In this document: positions 46,401-59,433 of the stretch, in pieces | How positions within the stretch are numbered: the stretch's first letter is position 1 | How the letters are laid out: every line of letters starts with the position of its first letter | Source: Amoebophrya sp. A120 | Lineage: Eukaryota > Sar > Dinophyceae > Syndiniales > Amoebophryaceae | Direction: 5' to 3' | Assembly (NCBI GenBank): GCA_905178155.1 | Contig: CAJINV010000008.1 | Coordinates: 2,857,303 to 2,921,302 of the forward strand | DNA length: 64,000 nucleotides | The notes under the pieces: model-generated | Told to the model about the DNA's origin: nothing | The model's input: only the letters and a program-made list of their open reading frames with translations | Database searches by the model: none | Translations under genes and position numbers: made by a program

Positions 46401-49400
46401 CAGGCTGATAGCGATGCAGATCCTACGAGCGCAGCACCAGAAGGTGGTGCACCCCGAGGACCAGAACGTCCTGCCTCTACTTCCACCGGGAAGCTCCTGG
46501 GCAAGGGCGCGCTCTACGGCTACGAAGTATGCGCTGACCAGCGTATGATGTTTGCCGCTGTCGTCCCTCAAGGGCGGGTGCAAGTGGCAAGAGAAGGAAG
46601 CGCAACGAACACGGTGCAGCAGGAGCGTCATCCTCTCCGCAACGCATTTTTCTTCGAGCTCGTCGAAAATTCCTTCCCGCATATCTGGCTGGAGAAGTGT
46701 CAAGAACAGAGCGCGACGAGGACTTCCGGGGACGAGTCGAGTACTAGATCCTGCGAGTACAAAGTGCTGGTACTGTACACGTCCAACGGGTCGTCCTGGA
46801 CACCTACCTCGAGAACGACGACGACTGGGAGAACATTGGGGGAGGATGAAATGAGTGCAGCGTCGAGCAGTTCCGAACAATCTTCCGAGCGCCACTTCTT
46901 CATTTATGATGTTAAAGGCGACGCCCTCGGTAGTGTTCTTCCCGGACCTGCAGCGGAAGATCGGGATCGAGCAAATTCCGCTGGCAAATTAACCCAGAGG
47001 ATGGACCACATCCGTCTGCACACCGACCACAGCGCAGCAAACTTTCTGCTGGCGTATCATTTACTGCAAGCAGACCTTACAACCACAAGGACGGCAGGAG
47101 ATGATAAACGCCAGGAAGATTCTTCTGGCCACTTTTATGCTGCACCCCCGGATGAGCGAAAAATCCAGGAAGTACTGTCCTCGATCCGCTCTGCCTGGCG
47201 CGAAAACTATGAGGATTACGGGATGACAAAGGCGGAATTTCGGCTCGAGCGCGAAATCTTCGGCAGCCTGGTAGCCGTCGTGAAACAGCTCCTGAAGCAA
47301 AGCGGCGTCATGTTCCTGGACGAAGATAATTCTCAAGGTGCTGCGACCGCAGCGAGACAGTACCCTGCGGGGGCCGCACAGATGAAGAGATCCTCTCCAT
47401 ACGTCACGATCTACTACCTGCTGTGCCAGTTGGCGAAGGAGCGCTCCTTGCTGCAGTTTTTGTACGACAGTTCTAAGCAGCTGGACGTTTTCTCCCGGGT
47501 TGCGCAAGAGTTGGATGTGGCGACACAGCTGTATCTGGACACCTTCAATAGAAGCGCTCCTATCGAGGTGGAGCTACAAGAAGAGACACCACTAGCGGAC
47601 GGTGGTCGGACCAGCACAAGTGGGCCCCTTCTAAATTTTTACAGAAATCTGACAGCAGAGGAACGGCATTCGTTCCTGCCATACGCCCCGTCGCTCGGCG
47701 GGGACAAGCTGGCTGTGCAGCAAGAAGCACGCGCTGATGATTTGTTTGGTGCCGACGGAGAGTTTATCCCACCTCTCAAACAAGAATCGGCCAGAACGCC
47801 AACAACCACCCCTGTGCGGCCGGGAGAAGGGCAAGGAGCACCATCTGACTCCGTTTACAAGATCTCCGAGCCGCTGCAGAATCTGTTGCGCAAACGAGGT
47901 GAAGGAACTCTGCCCTCGCCGCTTTTTGCCGTCAGAGAGGAAGACAATTTGAGTGTGACGCAGAAGCTGGAAAGACTGCTAATGAGAAAAGTGTTGCTTC
48001 CGGTTCATCGCGAGGTGGACACGGCAAGAGTTAGTGTGCCGGGGAAAATTAGTGCAGCAGCAGCAGCAGCCGCACAAGGTCTCTGCGGCGTCCCATCGGC
48101 GTCAGCAGTTTCTGCTTCCGAAGCGAGCCCGGTCTTTGACCGCCCGCTCGGAAAGGAGCTGAAGGAGCAATTCGAGGCATCTCTGCAGAAAAACCACGAC
48201 GCCTGTGTGGAAAGAGGAGCGGCTCAGGTGTCTTTGCAGCTTGCTGATTGGGAGAGCTTGTTTCATTCCCGAAACGAGGTCGTTCTGCGCGAAAAGAACC
48301 AGCGGATGGAGTTCTTGTTGGCGCAGCAGGGGAAGTTCCTCGACGGAGAAGTTCTACTTCCAAAAGCACATCCCCTGCAGCTTACGGCGTCGGAAAAGGA
48401 GCGCTTTGAAGAAAGCGCACTACACTACCTCGTCCACGACCATGCTGGCACGACCACGTCGGCGGCGATCCTGGACTCCGTCGTGAACTACTTCGAGTTG
48501 GTCATTCTGGAGAAGAAGCTGCAGCAGTTGGAAGCTCTTTGGAAAAGAGTGCAAGCCGAGACGAGCACAACAACTCACCTAGGAGAACTACCGCCATCCC
48601 CTGTCGGTCAGGTGTCATCCTTGGCCGCTCCCGTGCTCGGCCTGGCTGTGCAGAGGAAGCAAGCCGTCCTCCTGGACGACATTCGTGACAAGCTGGAGAC
48701 CGTGAGAACGTTCAGCTCGAAGCAGTTCCCCTTTTGGCTCGCCCTGGAAGTCGTGCAGGGGCACAAGCAGATCCGGCCGAAACAGGTGCAGGTGGCGCTG
48801 CAGTTGATTCTAAAGAACGGCACCGTGTCGCAACTGAACATGGGCGAGGGGAAAACGTCCATGATCATCCCCATGCTCATTCTGTACTGGCGCAGTCGGA
48901 AGACGATCGGGTATAAAAAGCGGCTGGGCGGAAGTGAAGACGAGGTCGTGTTTTTGGACGCCGAGATGAAAAGAGATGCAGACAGAGCGGGAGGATCATC
49001 CGATGAGCATCAAGATGAACATGCCACTTATACATACGGCCCCACGCTTGCCTTTCAACCAGAACCATCGGGCGCTTCCGCGCAAAATGGTAATCCACCG
49101 GACGGTGCCTTCGAATTGGTCTCGCAACCGATCAGGTCGCCAACGGAAAGGACGCATTTGATTCGGGTGTTTTTGTTGCCTTCCTTGATCCAGGACAATT
49201 TCAAACAGTTCCACAAACTGCTCTGGCAAAGCGTCTTCAAGGTGCCGATCTGCACGCTGCCTTTCCGCAGAGAGCACTTGCGATTTTTCTCCGCAGCTGA
49301 GGGGACGAAAATATACGACGAGACTTTATCCTTGCACGAATCTGCGCGAGGGCACACCCAGACCACCGCCCTTCACGCTGAAAACATGCTTCTATCAAAT

Positions 49401-52400
49401 GTAAAAATGTCTGGGTCTGGAAGAATACGCGATTTGTCATGCAGCTTTTCCATGACCCATGAGGTCTGGAATGCAGGACCTAGCATGACAGATTCTGTGC
49501 GATCTCTCCCATGCCTATCCTGCATGAGAAACTCCCTCCCGACTTGGTCAAAACTGGGCGACTTTTGGTAATCATGCAACACAGATTTTTGCATGCTTCA
49601 GATTTAGCATGACAAGTTGCATTCTTCCAGACCCAGACATTTTTACACTTGATAGCTTCGGAAGCTGGACCACTGCAAGACGCGCGGGGGCGTGGTGTTG
49701 CTGCAGCCGGAGAACTATCAAATGTAAAAATGTCTGGGTCTGGAAACTTGTGATGCTGGGTGGCATCTCATGATGAGGCCACAAGTGCTGGCTCAGCATG
49801 ACAAATTTCTGAGCTTGTAGGTGTTGCCTATTCTGCATGACAAACTGCGTTTCTGCATCACAGAAGAGTTGAGCTCTTCGGTAATGTGCATGACAGATTT
49901 TAGAGTTATGTCAGACAAGCATGACAAACATGCATTCTTCCAGACCCAGACATTTTTACACTTGATAAGAACCGGTACAGTGTGCAGCTGAAATTTTACG
50001 AGCTGGCGCTGGAGTGGAAGGAAGCGCGGGAAAAGTTGTTGAAGAGACAAAAGGACTTAGAAGCGGCATCTAAAATGTCGTCGGCCGAAGCCGAACGACG
50101 AGAAGTCTTGGACGACGAGGGCTTCGAAGACGCCGTGGAGGTGGATTCGAGTAACGAACAGGCGCAGATTTCTACTTTGATGCAGGATACAGTCGCCGCT
50201 ATGAAGAGAACTGTTACCGCTTTGCAGAAGGTTCTGAACTTGCCCTCCATCACGATCATCGACGAAGCGGACCAGATCTTGGCCCCGACCAACCAGAGCC
50301 TATTCTCCTACGGCAAGGGGTCGCCTCTGTCCGACCGGCAGGAACGAATTCTGGCCATCCACACCGTTTTCAAAGCAGCCACCCTGGTCGTACAACGAGA
50401 GCAGACGACCACGAAGCCGCATCATGCTGGGGCTGCGCAGCGCGCAAGAGGCAGAGCAGAAGGCATGCGCGAACAACCGATGGAAGAACAAGCGCAAGTA
50501 GGACGACCCTTGAACCAGAAGCTTGCGGATGCTGCGCGTGCGGCGTTCAAAAACTTCGAGACGGATGCAGCGAAGACGGAGTTCAAGAGAAAAGTGGTAG
50601 ACAAGCTTTTCGCACAACATGCTGCAACCCGGGAAGGCAGCGCAGCTGCAGCAGTGTCCCGCGGACCTTTCTTTTCCTTCACGAACGCGGGGACACCGAG
50701 GTTCGTCAAGTTTTTGCAGAAAGTCGGGGCTCGCGCGGACGCGACAAGAAAAGCGCTAACCGACTTTGTGCTGAACGTGACGACCTCGGAAGAAATAAGA
50801 TCTCGGCCTTTTCTTGTTGAAGAAAGGCCTCAACTTCCAGTTGTAGTCACGGACGCAGACGTTCTGTGGGGAAACGTGCTCGCGACAGCGGAAAAAACGG
50901 GCATTCTATACCGCGGTACATCCTCCTCGTCGTCTGCGGTCGAGGACCAGCCGGCGTATGACGGCGATGGGTTTGTGCAAAGCGTAATCGGTCCGCAGAT
51001 CCGGATCCGCAGAAGAGATGTGGAGGACTTCCACACATTTGCCCTCGCTCTGCGAGGTTTCGTCGGGAATGACGTTTTGGTGCACGTTTTGGCGGACATG
51101 CGTCTGAAGAAGCACTTCGGACCGCGCGGAGGAGGTGGAAAAATAACCAGGCCAGAGGACCGTGGAGATGTAGTTGGCGCAGGAGGTAGTCCTCCAGGAC
51201 GAGCAACTACTGCAGCCACGACGAACAGTAATCCGACCGAGCTCGCCGTCCCCTACACAGCGGCAAATCTCGCGTCCACAAACAGTGAATTCGCCCACCC
51301 GGACGTACAGCTGGCGTTGACCCTGCTGATGTACTACGAGGAGGGCATCAGCTTCTCGCAGTTTTCCCGTGTCTTGAAGTTTCTGATACGGAAACTACAG
51401 TCGAAGGCCAAAGTCCACGAGGACGAACATGTGCGCGACGCAGCCAAAAATTTTTTTCGCAGCCAGGAGCAGGACGTCGCGGAACGGGACCAGGAAGAGG
51501 TGAAAAATCTTTTGGACTTCGACGGCGGCGGCTGGGCGGGGGCGGTGCTGGCGCAGGGCTCGCTCCTGGACGCGCAGCAGCGCGGACGAAAAGATCAGGC
51601 ACGACAACTTTTCGAGGAGCGCAAAGCCAAAGAAGCTGAAATGGAATCACTCGCCGAAGACTTTCGGCATACCAGCCTGCAGAAGATCGTGAACGAGCCC
51701 GAGCAGTCGCGAAAGTACTGGGAGGTGCTGCAAAAGTTTCCGGATCTCATTGCGTTTTTCCTCACGTTCACGTTGAAGCACGCGAGGGACAAGTACCACT
51801 TTTCCAAACAGTTGGTGGCAAACCCGTGGGACCTGGCCGGAGATAGGTTCCGGAAAATTGAAAACGTGTTTTTGGAGGACCGAGAAGATGGGCCGCTCCT
51901 GCAAGCAGAAGTTCCGGCAACCTATTTGGTCGCAGACAATCACGTCGCGGGTTTCTCGGGCACATCCACGAACGCGAAGTTCCTACTTCCCCTCCCATTA
52001 AAAGCGGAGAACCTGCCGCAATTGGAGCACACCAACGGGAGAATTATCTCGGTTCTGAAGCAGAAAGAGGAGGACTTCAACCTGGCTGCGCTCACGGGAG
52101 CTCTCACGGGAACACTAGCAGAGCATTTCCGCCTGTCGTCGCCAAGATATTCATCCGTCCCTGGAAGCGATCATGATGCTGGTAGCAATTCAGGAGAGGA
52201 TGACTTTAGCACGCCGCGCAGCAGTCGAAGTAGCTCGCCTAGTACTTCTAGCGGTTATCACAGCAGCGGCACGTCGACCTCTTCACGTGGCCTTCTGAGT
52301 GGCTCGGCCCTTCCCACACATCTTCAAGCATTTCAGATCCACTCCAACACTGAAAGTAGCCGTGCGTCCAGCCGGTCTTCCGGGGGGTCTGCGCGACGTC

Positions 52401-55400
52401 GTGCCTCCCCAAGCAGGACCATGTTGAAGATCTTCTCCACTGCGAGCAGCGACGCAACTTCTACCAGTGAAAATAACCTACCAAGCTCTGCTCATTCGCT
52501 GCATGCGTCGACTGCGTTGAAACTTGCGCAACTTGCGACCGCGTTCCCAGAGCTTCGCGCGATCATGGACTCCGCAGGCCTGTTTGCCGGCGTTCCGAAC
52601 CGGGAAGTCGCGCGATTGATCGCCGAAAAGTTCTTTTCCGTCGAAGGTGCGGACTTCTACGGGGAACCGCAGTGCGTGCTGTTCAAGGACACAGAGGTGG
52701 TGTCTACATCATTATCACCCGCCACAGTAGATGGTGGCTTCAGCAGTGCGGGCCTTCGTGCACCGTCGAAAACATCAAGGACCAGCACATTTTTACACCA
52801 GCAAACCAATTACCTGAACGATTGGGCCGTGTACGATCACCGGCAGCACACGATAAACCGATTCGACCGCGAGGGAGCAGGTGCGGAGCAGAGCAGCGCC
52901 TCGGAGTTTTACCACCTGTACAAAGAAAATTCCGACACCGTCCCATGCTTCGTCTATTTCGACGATCGGAACAACCGCGGCGCGGACTGGCAGCTGCCGG
53001 CGAACGCGGTCGGCGCGGTTTTGTTTAACGAAATGAGCACCTTCGACCAGGTCGCCCAGGCCTCCTGGCGGTTGCGGCAGCTGGAGCTCGGGCAGAGCCT
53101 CAGGTTCGCGGCGTGGACCACTTCCACGCATCAGGAACAACGCGACGCGGGGGCGACCACGCGAGGACTGTCGTCGTTGCAGTCCGTTGACGACCTCATC
53201 CAGTTTCTCCTGGAAAAATCCGCGGTCGAGAATATGTAGAGGAAAAAGAAGTGTTGCAGTTGTGATACACATGATGTTGTTCTTCGCGCACCAGGTCAAG
53301 CAAGACAGACATTCTCTATCATACTGGATCATGATGTGCTCTGAACCCCGGGTGTACCACCCTGGTTGCATGCGTGTTTTCTCTCATGGTTATATCAGCA
53401 TTCATTTTGCAACACGTCAAGCCTCTTGACATGATGTAGATCAAGTTTATTGTGTTGCTGATGTTAGTACTAGAAAATAGAATCTCAATCCACTTTACAT
53501 CGTGTAATACTTTTTTTCTTTCATAGAGAACGAGCGGCAGTTAATCCTCTACGCGCACCAGGCCGAAACACACCTGCACATTGGGGACGACCCGGATTTC
53601 GCACTGCTCGAGGAGAGTTCGTCCGTAAGAAGCATGTATGGAAACAGTCGGAAGTCGATCGCGCTAAATGAATTTGTCGAGGCGAGTTTCAGGCGGAAAT
53701 TTTTCGGGGATGAAAATGTTCACGTTGTTGAACAAGAACCGAAAGCAACAACAGCGCAGGGACCTGGTGTTCGTCGTGATGTCGGAGGTCCAGCCACCCC
53801 TTCTTCAAGTATCTCCTGGATGGCGCGGATGTGGAAAAAGAAGTCGTCGCGGCATTACGTGGTATCAAATGTAAAAATGTCTGGGTCTGGAACAAAGCAA
53901 CTTCTCGTGCTAAATCTGAATCATGTAAAAATCTGTGTTGCATGATTGCCAAAAGCTGCCCACTTTTGACCTAATCGAGAGGCAGTTTCTCATGCAGGAT
54001 AGGCATGATAGAACGCTCGCAGAATCTGTCATGCTATGTCCTACATGCCAGACCTCATCGGTCATGGAAAACCTGCATGACAAGTCTGGCACTCTTCCAG
54101 ACTCAGACATTTTTGCAGTTGATGCGTGGCGTTGCGGGACGAAATTTTACAGAAGATCCAGAAATATGGCACGAATGTGGCAACCACTACAACCACCATT
54201 CCGGCGTCTACTACTTCGCGCCCGCACTGCAGCGCCTCAGAACATGAGCAGGCGGCTTTTATCTCCGCAGCAAACGCCTCCTGTGCGGGGGCTTTAACCG
54301 CAACGATCACCGTTGAGACGGACCATACGGCTGAAACCACCACCGAGCAGGAGGTGGACCAGGATGTGAACATGAGTGTGCAAATGTTCGTGAATCAACA
54401 CCGGCACAGCCCGCGCTACCCGTTTCCCGAAGTTGGGAACGAGTTAAAACCGTTTGTGGAAAAGGACTGGAGCTTCGAACTGGTCCGACTGAATGCAGCT
54501 CCTGCTGGTCGCCCCACGTTGGAGAAAAGCAGGACAACTAGGACGAGTACCCTCGGTAGCACGCTCCTGCTGCAAGAAGCGGAACGGGTGTTGGCGATCT
54601 TTGAGGACAAGATGCGACAAGCCAGGGACGAAGCAAGCCCTAGTAGTACCGGCACACGACCGAGTGCTGCAAGAATTGTCACTTCTCCGAAGACGAACTC
54701 GTCACCCTCCTCCCGCCCGATCGTTCGGCAGGGGCTCACGCTGCCGAAACTGGTGCCGCTCCGCGAGCTGCTGCAGGCCAAACGGGCCGAAATAAATCGT
54801 CCAAAGCTAAACTCCGCCGACTCTGACTCGAATGCGGAGGAGAGCGATGGTCGCGATCCCGCTGTGGTGCCGAGCGAGGAAACGGAACAGAAATTATTGT
54901 ACGAACAGCTTCTCAAGACCAAAACCTTGGCTCGGGTCTTCGTCACGGAAAACTTCGCGAACGTTTTCGATGTCTCGTCGGGAAATAACGCTTACGGCTC
55001 CCGGTCGAGCAGAGGACCATCGCTTGCGTCGCGGTTGTTTCGTAGATCACCAGCGGGGTCGACGTCTTCAGACGAGGACTCGGATTACACAAATGCTGCA
55101 AGAAGTATCCTCCGCCGCCCGCAGAACGCCCTGTGGCTTCCGGACGACGAAACGACAATTCTCCTGTCCGACCGCGAGGCGGCTTTGGTGCAAGAGCAGT
55201 TGTTCGAGGAAGACGCGACGAGAACCGCGGAACTGGACGAGGACAGAATTGCGGATTTCGCTGCGTTCTGGGGAAAGAAACTGAAAGTGACCGTTGTGGC
55301 TCCTAACGTGGAGGTCGCAGGGTTTGATGCTCTACTTCCCCGCGAACTACAAGAAGTAGACTGTAAGTTGGATGTGAACCGCAATTCCGCCAAGGAGATG

Positions 55401-58101
55401 AAAGCTGTCAACGGTGAAGTTGTGGATGCGGATCACCACGTTGGTGGTTCTCGTACGAGCAGCTCCGTTGGAGCTTTATTCGCCAGCATGATGAGTCCTT
55501 TCTCGTGGGCGACGACCTCCGAGGCCGACAGCGCTGCGAGCGATTCATTCGAGAGCTGCGAGGCGAAGCTGATGTTCCTTGAGAAGCAGTTCCTCGCTGC
55601 GCAAACAGTGCGGCAAACACGGAACAACGTCGCAACACAAAAATCGGGCGCCGCGGCCCTTGTCAACATCAAGCTTCAGGCTGTGCCAACTAGAAGTATC
55701 GCCGACGAAAGGGATTTGGTGGAAACCAGGCTGACGAGCAGCTTCACGAGCTTCAAAAATGCGAAGGATTTTTTGCAGAAGGTGAGCAACAGGGCCGCCT
55801 TTGAGGACGACAACGCGTTTAAAACCAGAATCGCAAGCTTTTACTCGTGGTTGCGCTCGTCATCAGAGGAGAAGCAGATCACGGAGATGAGCAGTGGCAC
55901 GGCTAGCGGGACCTCCGATGGTGCAGGAACCCTTCGTCGCGCGATTTCTGCGGCGTCATCCTCCGGAAGTAGATTCGACACCGCTTCTGCCTTCTGGAAC
56001 ACTCACTTCGCCGCGATTTCGTGGCGCGAAACGGACCCGGACGCGGACGCTGGAACAGAGGAAGAAGAGACTGTTGCGGCAAAGGAAGGAAAACCTCCTT
56101 CAACTACCTCCGGCTGGTTCTCGTGGGGCTCCTCACGTGGAGCGCACGGCAGTAGTGGGAAGAACAGCGCGACTCCCAGTGGTAAAACTAAAAACCCTTG
56201 GCACCATTGTGTCCGGAAAAAATTTGTTGACCCCACAGTGGCAAATTCGAGTTCATATTGGGCATTGCGCTCCTGGAGCCGGACATCCCTGTTCGGCGCT
56301 GGCGATGCAGCGGAGCCCCCCGCTGAGGAAGAGTTTGAGGCGTTGGAGGGCTTTGCGAAACAGTTTTTGTTTGGTTTGCCTACGACTCGTGGCGGGCCCA
56401 AAGTCGGGAGCGGCTGCGCGGCCTTCGCCGAACAGATCCACGCGAAGATGTTTTTGAACAAACAAAACGACAACGACCCGACGGAGCAGGACGCGATGAG
56501 CAAACCCAGCGACGGAGAAGATTTGACGCAAGATGAACCGAAGAAAAAACTGATGTTGAACGGAAATAAGCCCTGCCTAGGTTCCACGGACCCAGAACTC
56601 TGCGCGCGGACGAGGATTTCTGTGAAGCTGGAGTTCGACGGCCGCGTGATCCCCGGAGCCGTGTACCTCCACAATCTGCGGCCAGATCAGGTCGTGCTAT
56701 CAAATGCAAAAATGTCTGGGTCTGGAAGAATGCAAGATTTGTCATGCATATTTCTCATGACCCATGATGCCTGTAATGCATGGCCTAGCATCGCAGACTT
56801 TTAGAGGGCGTTCTGATGCACCTTCCGCGTGAAGATTTGTCATGCAGATTTCTCATGACCCATGATGCCTGTAATGCATGACCTAGCATCGCAGACTTTT
56901 AGAGGGCGTTCTGATGCACCTTCCGCATGAGAGATGCCCTGTCCCTGTAGCACAAACTGTACCCCTCTACTTGCTGGCCATGCAATACAAATTTTTTTAC
57001 AGTCCAAAAACAGCATGAAAAGTTGCAATCTTCCAGACCCATACATTTTTGCAGTTGATACGTGCAGGCGGTGTACAAGAACTGGGTTGCCGACGAGTCC
57101 GATTTGAAGTCGAGTGTGGACGAAAGAATCTACACCCCGGAGTTCCTGGACAAGATCCTCACAACTAGTACAACAGAAGATGATATCGCAAGAAAAAAGT
57201 GTTACAGTTACACATTGTGTTGCAGGCCAAGCAAGACAGACAAGCTCTGTCATGCCGGATACGCATAGAAGCCTCGTTTCATAGGTGTTTTCCCGTAGGA
57301 TTTCTACATTACAAGTTGTCTCTCTCATGCAGAGAAATTTGTGTTGCTGAATTGACTACAAACGTGTAACTGTAACACTTTTTCCGTGGGATAGATGAAG
57401 TAGACTGGCAACGTGACCGGTCCTTGTACAGACGAAGTGGCTCCTCGGGCGGCCCGGCGCCCACTAGTAGTACAACTATGAGTTCTGAGGGTAAGATTTT
57501 TCTCGTCAATTTGACCCTTGCGCAGCGCAGCCTTCGTACAAATCTAAAGGGAGCAAGAAGTGGCTCTGGTGTAGAAATTATGAGTCTGATGTCGGCATCA
57601 AGCGAGGCTTCAAGCGAGGAAAAAGCCACGGAAGAACGAGAGTCGATCGCAGGAAGTGGAAGAGCAGGACGTACGGGTGGTTCCCTGTTTTTGCCGAACC
57701 GTGGGACGACCTCCACGCGGACCGGGCAAGGGACTAACGCACTTGTCCAAAGCAGGCCTGCAGCGAAGACAGTCGTCCCAAAGTGGCTCAGAGAGTTCTG
57801 CATGAAGGGCAAGCACCACTGTCCGCAGCCGTTGCAAAGTGGCCCGGCATCTTCGCAGTACCAAACGAGCAGTTTCGTGCGAGAATTAGAGGTCCTGCGA
57901 CCTCGTGCAGCCGTGAGGATTTCGACCACGGCAACTCCCGAAGTAGGAGGGCATGGCACTTGTGCGGTGCAGAAAAACTTTTTACCTGGACCAAATAAGG
58001 GAGAGCACTTTTACCTCGGACTTGGCAGCGAAGAGCACGAGCCAACAAAGTTGTTGCCGCCGCCCGCAGTCGTGCGGGCCGTGCTGGCAATTGTAAAATG
58101 A
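37406..58101 (+). CDS. Giant DUF3638/DUF3645-like P-loop ATPase protein (6,161 residues)
   Basis: Nine exons: 37406-38674, 38999-44951, 45166-49392, 49660-49715, 49973-53232, 53531-53862, 54130-56697, 57066-57183 and 57399-58101 (18,486 nt). The N-terminus resembles a signal peptide or anchor (GPFLLFLTATLSGWDLVSA). A long alpha-helical region with coiled-coil stretches follows. The core has a Walker A-like QLNMGEGKTSMIIP (K near 3637), IRVFLLPSLIQDNF, GGVVLLQPEN (assembled across two introners), a Walker B/DEAD-like TIIDEADQIL (3932-3935), and VYFDDRNNRGADWQLP (about 4829) then QASWRLRQLELGQS. This order matches the fungal and oomycete DUF3638/DUF3645 giants, often labelled ubiquitinyl hydrolases without biochemical proof. 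Substrate unknown. All eight introns are TIR/TSD elements. The protein is about twice the usual family length as I recall it; separate transcripts cannot be excluded. Confidence 0.8.
38675..38993. mobile_element. Introner, family I (TATGCATTGC subtype), TSD CATCT/CATTT
   Basis: 319 bp. Left TATGCATTGCAAATATAATA with GGGTC; right GACCCAGACC then ATTTGCATTCGATA. Flanking pentamers differ at one base and share phase. Excision joins TGTGQAS to SVEDEITQF. Confidence 0.78.
44952..45160. mobile_element. Introner, family III, TSD TCTGC
   Basis: 209 bp. TIR TATCCAAGAAAAAAACTGTG and its exact inverse at the right. TCTGC at 44947-44951 and 45161-45165, same phase. Excision joins KIVGSPL to REDGRSASKNG. 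Confidence 0.9.
49393..49654 (-). mobile_element. Introner, family I, TSD GCTTC, inverted relative to 23377
   Basis: 262 bp with near-perfect TIRs. GCTTC at 49388-49392 and 49655-49659. Its interior is the reverse complement of 23377-23641, base for base over long stretches. It lies between the Walker A-like motif and the LLQPEN motif. Confidence 0.92.
49716..49967. mobile_element. Introner, family I, TSD AGAAC
   Basis: 252 bp, TATCAAATGTAAAAATGTCT and inverse. AGAAC at 49711-49715 and 49968-49972. Only a 56-bp exon (49660-49715) separates it from the preceding element. Excision gives VLLQPENRYSVQLKFYE. Confidence 0.9.
53233..53525. mobile_element. Introner, family III, TSD GAGAA
   Basis: 293 bp. 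Left TATGTAGAGGAAAAAGAAGT, right TACTTTTTTTCTTTCATA. GAGAA at 53228-53232 and 53526-53530, same phase. Excision joins EKSAVEN to ERQLILYAHQAE. Confidence 0.87.
53863..54124 (+). mobile_element. Introner, family I, TSD CGTGG
   Basis: 262 bp. Left TATCAAATGTAAAAATGTCT, right CATTTTTGCAGTTGATG. CGTGG at 53858-53862 and 54125-54129. Interior orientation matches 23377. Excision joins RHYV to ALRDEILQKIQKY. Confidence 0.88.
56698..57060 (-). mobile_element. Introner, family I, TSD CGTGC, internally duplicated
   Basis: 363 bp. Left TATCAAATGCAAAAATGTCT, right CATTTTTGCAGTTGATA. CGTGC at 56693-56697 and 57061-57065. About 100 bp longer than its relatives because of an internal tandem duplication. 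Excision joins RPDQVV to QAVYKNWVADES. Confidence 0.88.
56736..56931. repeat. 98-bp tandem duplication inside an introner
   Basis: GATTTGTCATGC begins at 56736 and again at 56834; the two 98-bp units differ at only a few bases. This explains the extra length of the host element. Confidence 0.85.
57184..57393. mobile_element. Introner, family III, TSD GATGA
   Basis: 210 bp. Left TATCGCAAGAAAAAAGTGTT, right AACACTTTTTCCGTGGGATA. GATGA at 57179-57183 and 57394-57398, same phase. Excision joins TSTTEDE to VDWQRDRSLYRR. No frame-preserving boundary within the duplication gives GT-AG. Confidence 0.9.
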
Positions 58102-59433
58102 AAATACTTAATAAACTACTGGGTTGTCGTGAGACAACGCGGCATGTATGATTTTTTTGCATAAAATTAGGTTTTCGAATTTTGACGGTTCCTTTTCCCG
58201 AATATATTTTATATTTTCTGTCTAGTAACTACATCATGTATAAAAATTACCACATTGTGACCATGATCTTTTTATGCCTCTCGCTCTACCAGGCGATTTT
58301 TTGTAAAAAATAATTGTTGACAAGAAGTCCTATTTGCTACTTATTCGGCTGTATGATCTTTATCTTTATGCCGAGCAAAAATACGAACTCGAACACTTGG
58401 TACTCGTTCAATGTAAGATGGTGCGTAACTATGTATAGCAGTCTGACAGAAGAACGCGAATGAGGAGCAAACAGCTGCCCAGAAGGCTGGCGTCGGCAGA
58501 TTGCTAAAATTAGCTGTATTTGCGCGCTACCGCGCGTGTTCGACCACTGCAACCGTGATCGGTGAGTTAGCATTCCAAGTCAAGATTTGCTCGGTTCTTT
58601 TTCTTTTTTCATCTTGTGTTTTTGGATACGCACTATTGCCGCCAAGAATTACATGGCTCGTACTTGCAAGCAAAACCAAAATAATTCGGAAAATGGTCGT
58701 CGAGTTGTAATTGAAGATACTCTTTGTAGATGAGTCTAGCAGCTGCGTCGTCATCGTCGGTGCTGGAGCTCTCCGCGTGGTTTTTCGGACCCAAAAAAGA
58801 AGTCGATGAGACTGCAACACACGACCTTCTCGGTAAAAGGTGCACCTAAAATACCACTCGGCTCGAGAGAATTCGTGCTTTATTCGCGATCTTGCATGCA
58901 TGCTACTTCTCGCTGTCGCTAGAGCACTCGTTTTGACTATCAAGCATACAAGAAAGTCTGCTTTTTGCAATGCAAATCGTCGAAGGCACGATCTTCAATG
59001 GAAATTAATGGTAACTCACTCAAGACAGGTCCAGGTGCAGGTCTCCGCTTTCGATCCCTAGGTTGCAGTAAGGTAGGGGTACTTGGTACACCATCTCCAA
59101 ATAACGCGAAACGTCGTAGCGACGCGACATAAATTTTTGGATTAAGTGTACAAAAAAACAGTTGTTCAGCCTTTTTGCAGTTGTATCCAGTTGTTGTATA
59201 GATGACCCCATAAGAAACAAGTACCCGGGCCTGCCTTTCAGATTTGTATGGGATAGTGCAAACTTTCCCAGCAGCTCCTATACTTGCTATCTCTCTTTAT
59301 TGTTTCATCACCTCCCCGCCCAAGGAAGGCGAAATTGTTCTGAAAGATTGTCGCATCATGATTACGACTTTCATTACTTCAACCATAAACTACCCCTAAC
59401 ACCAATTATAGCATCGAAAATTAATCAAAAACC
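58102..59433. other. Intergenic region
   Basis: 1.3 kb of AT-rich spacer between two + strand genes. Short frames on both strands lack support. No paired TIRs or RNA genes were seen. Confidence 0.5.
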
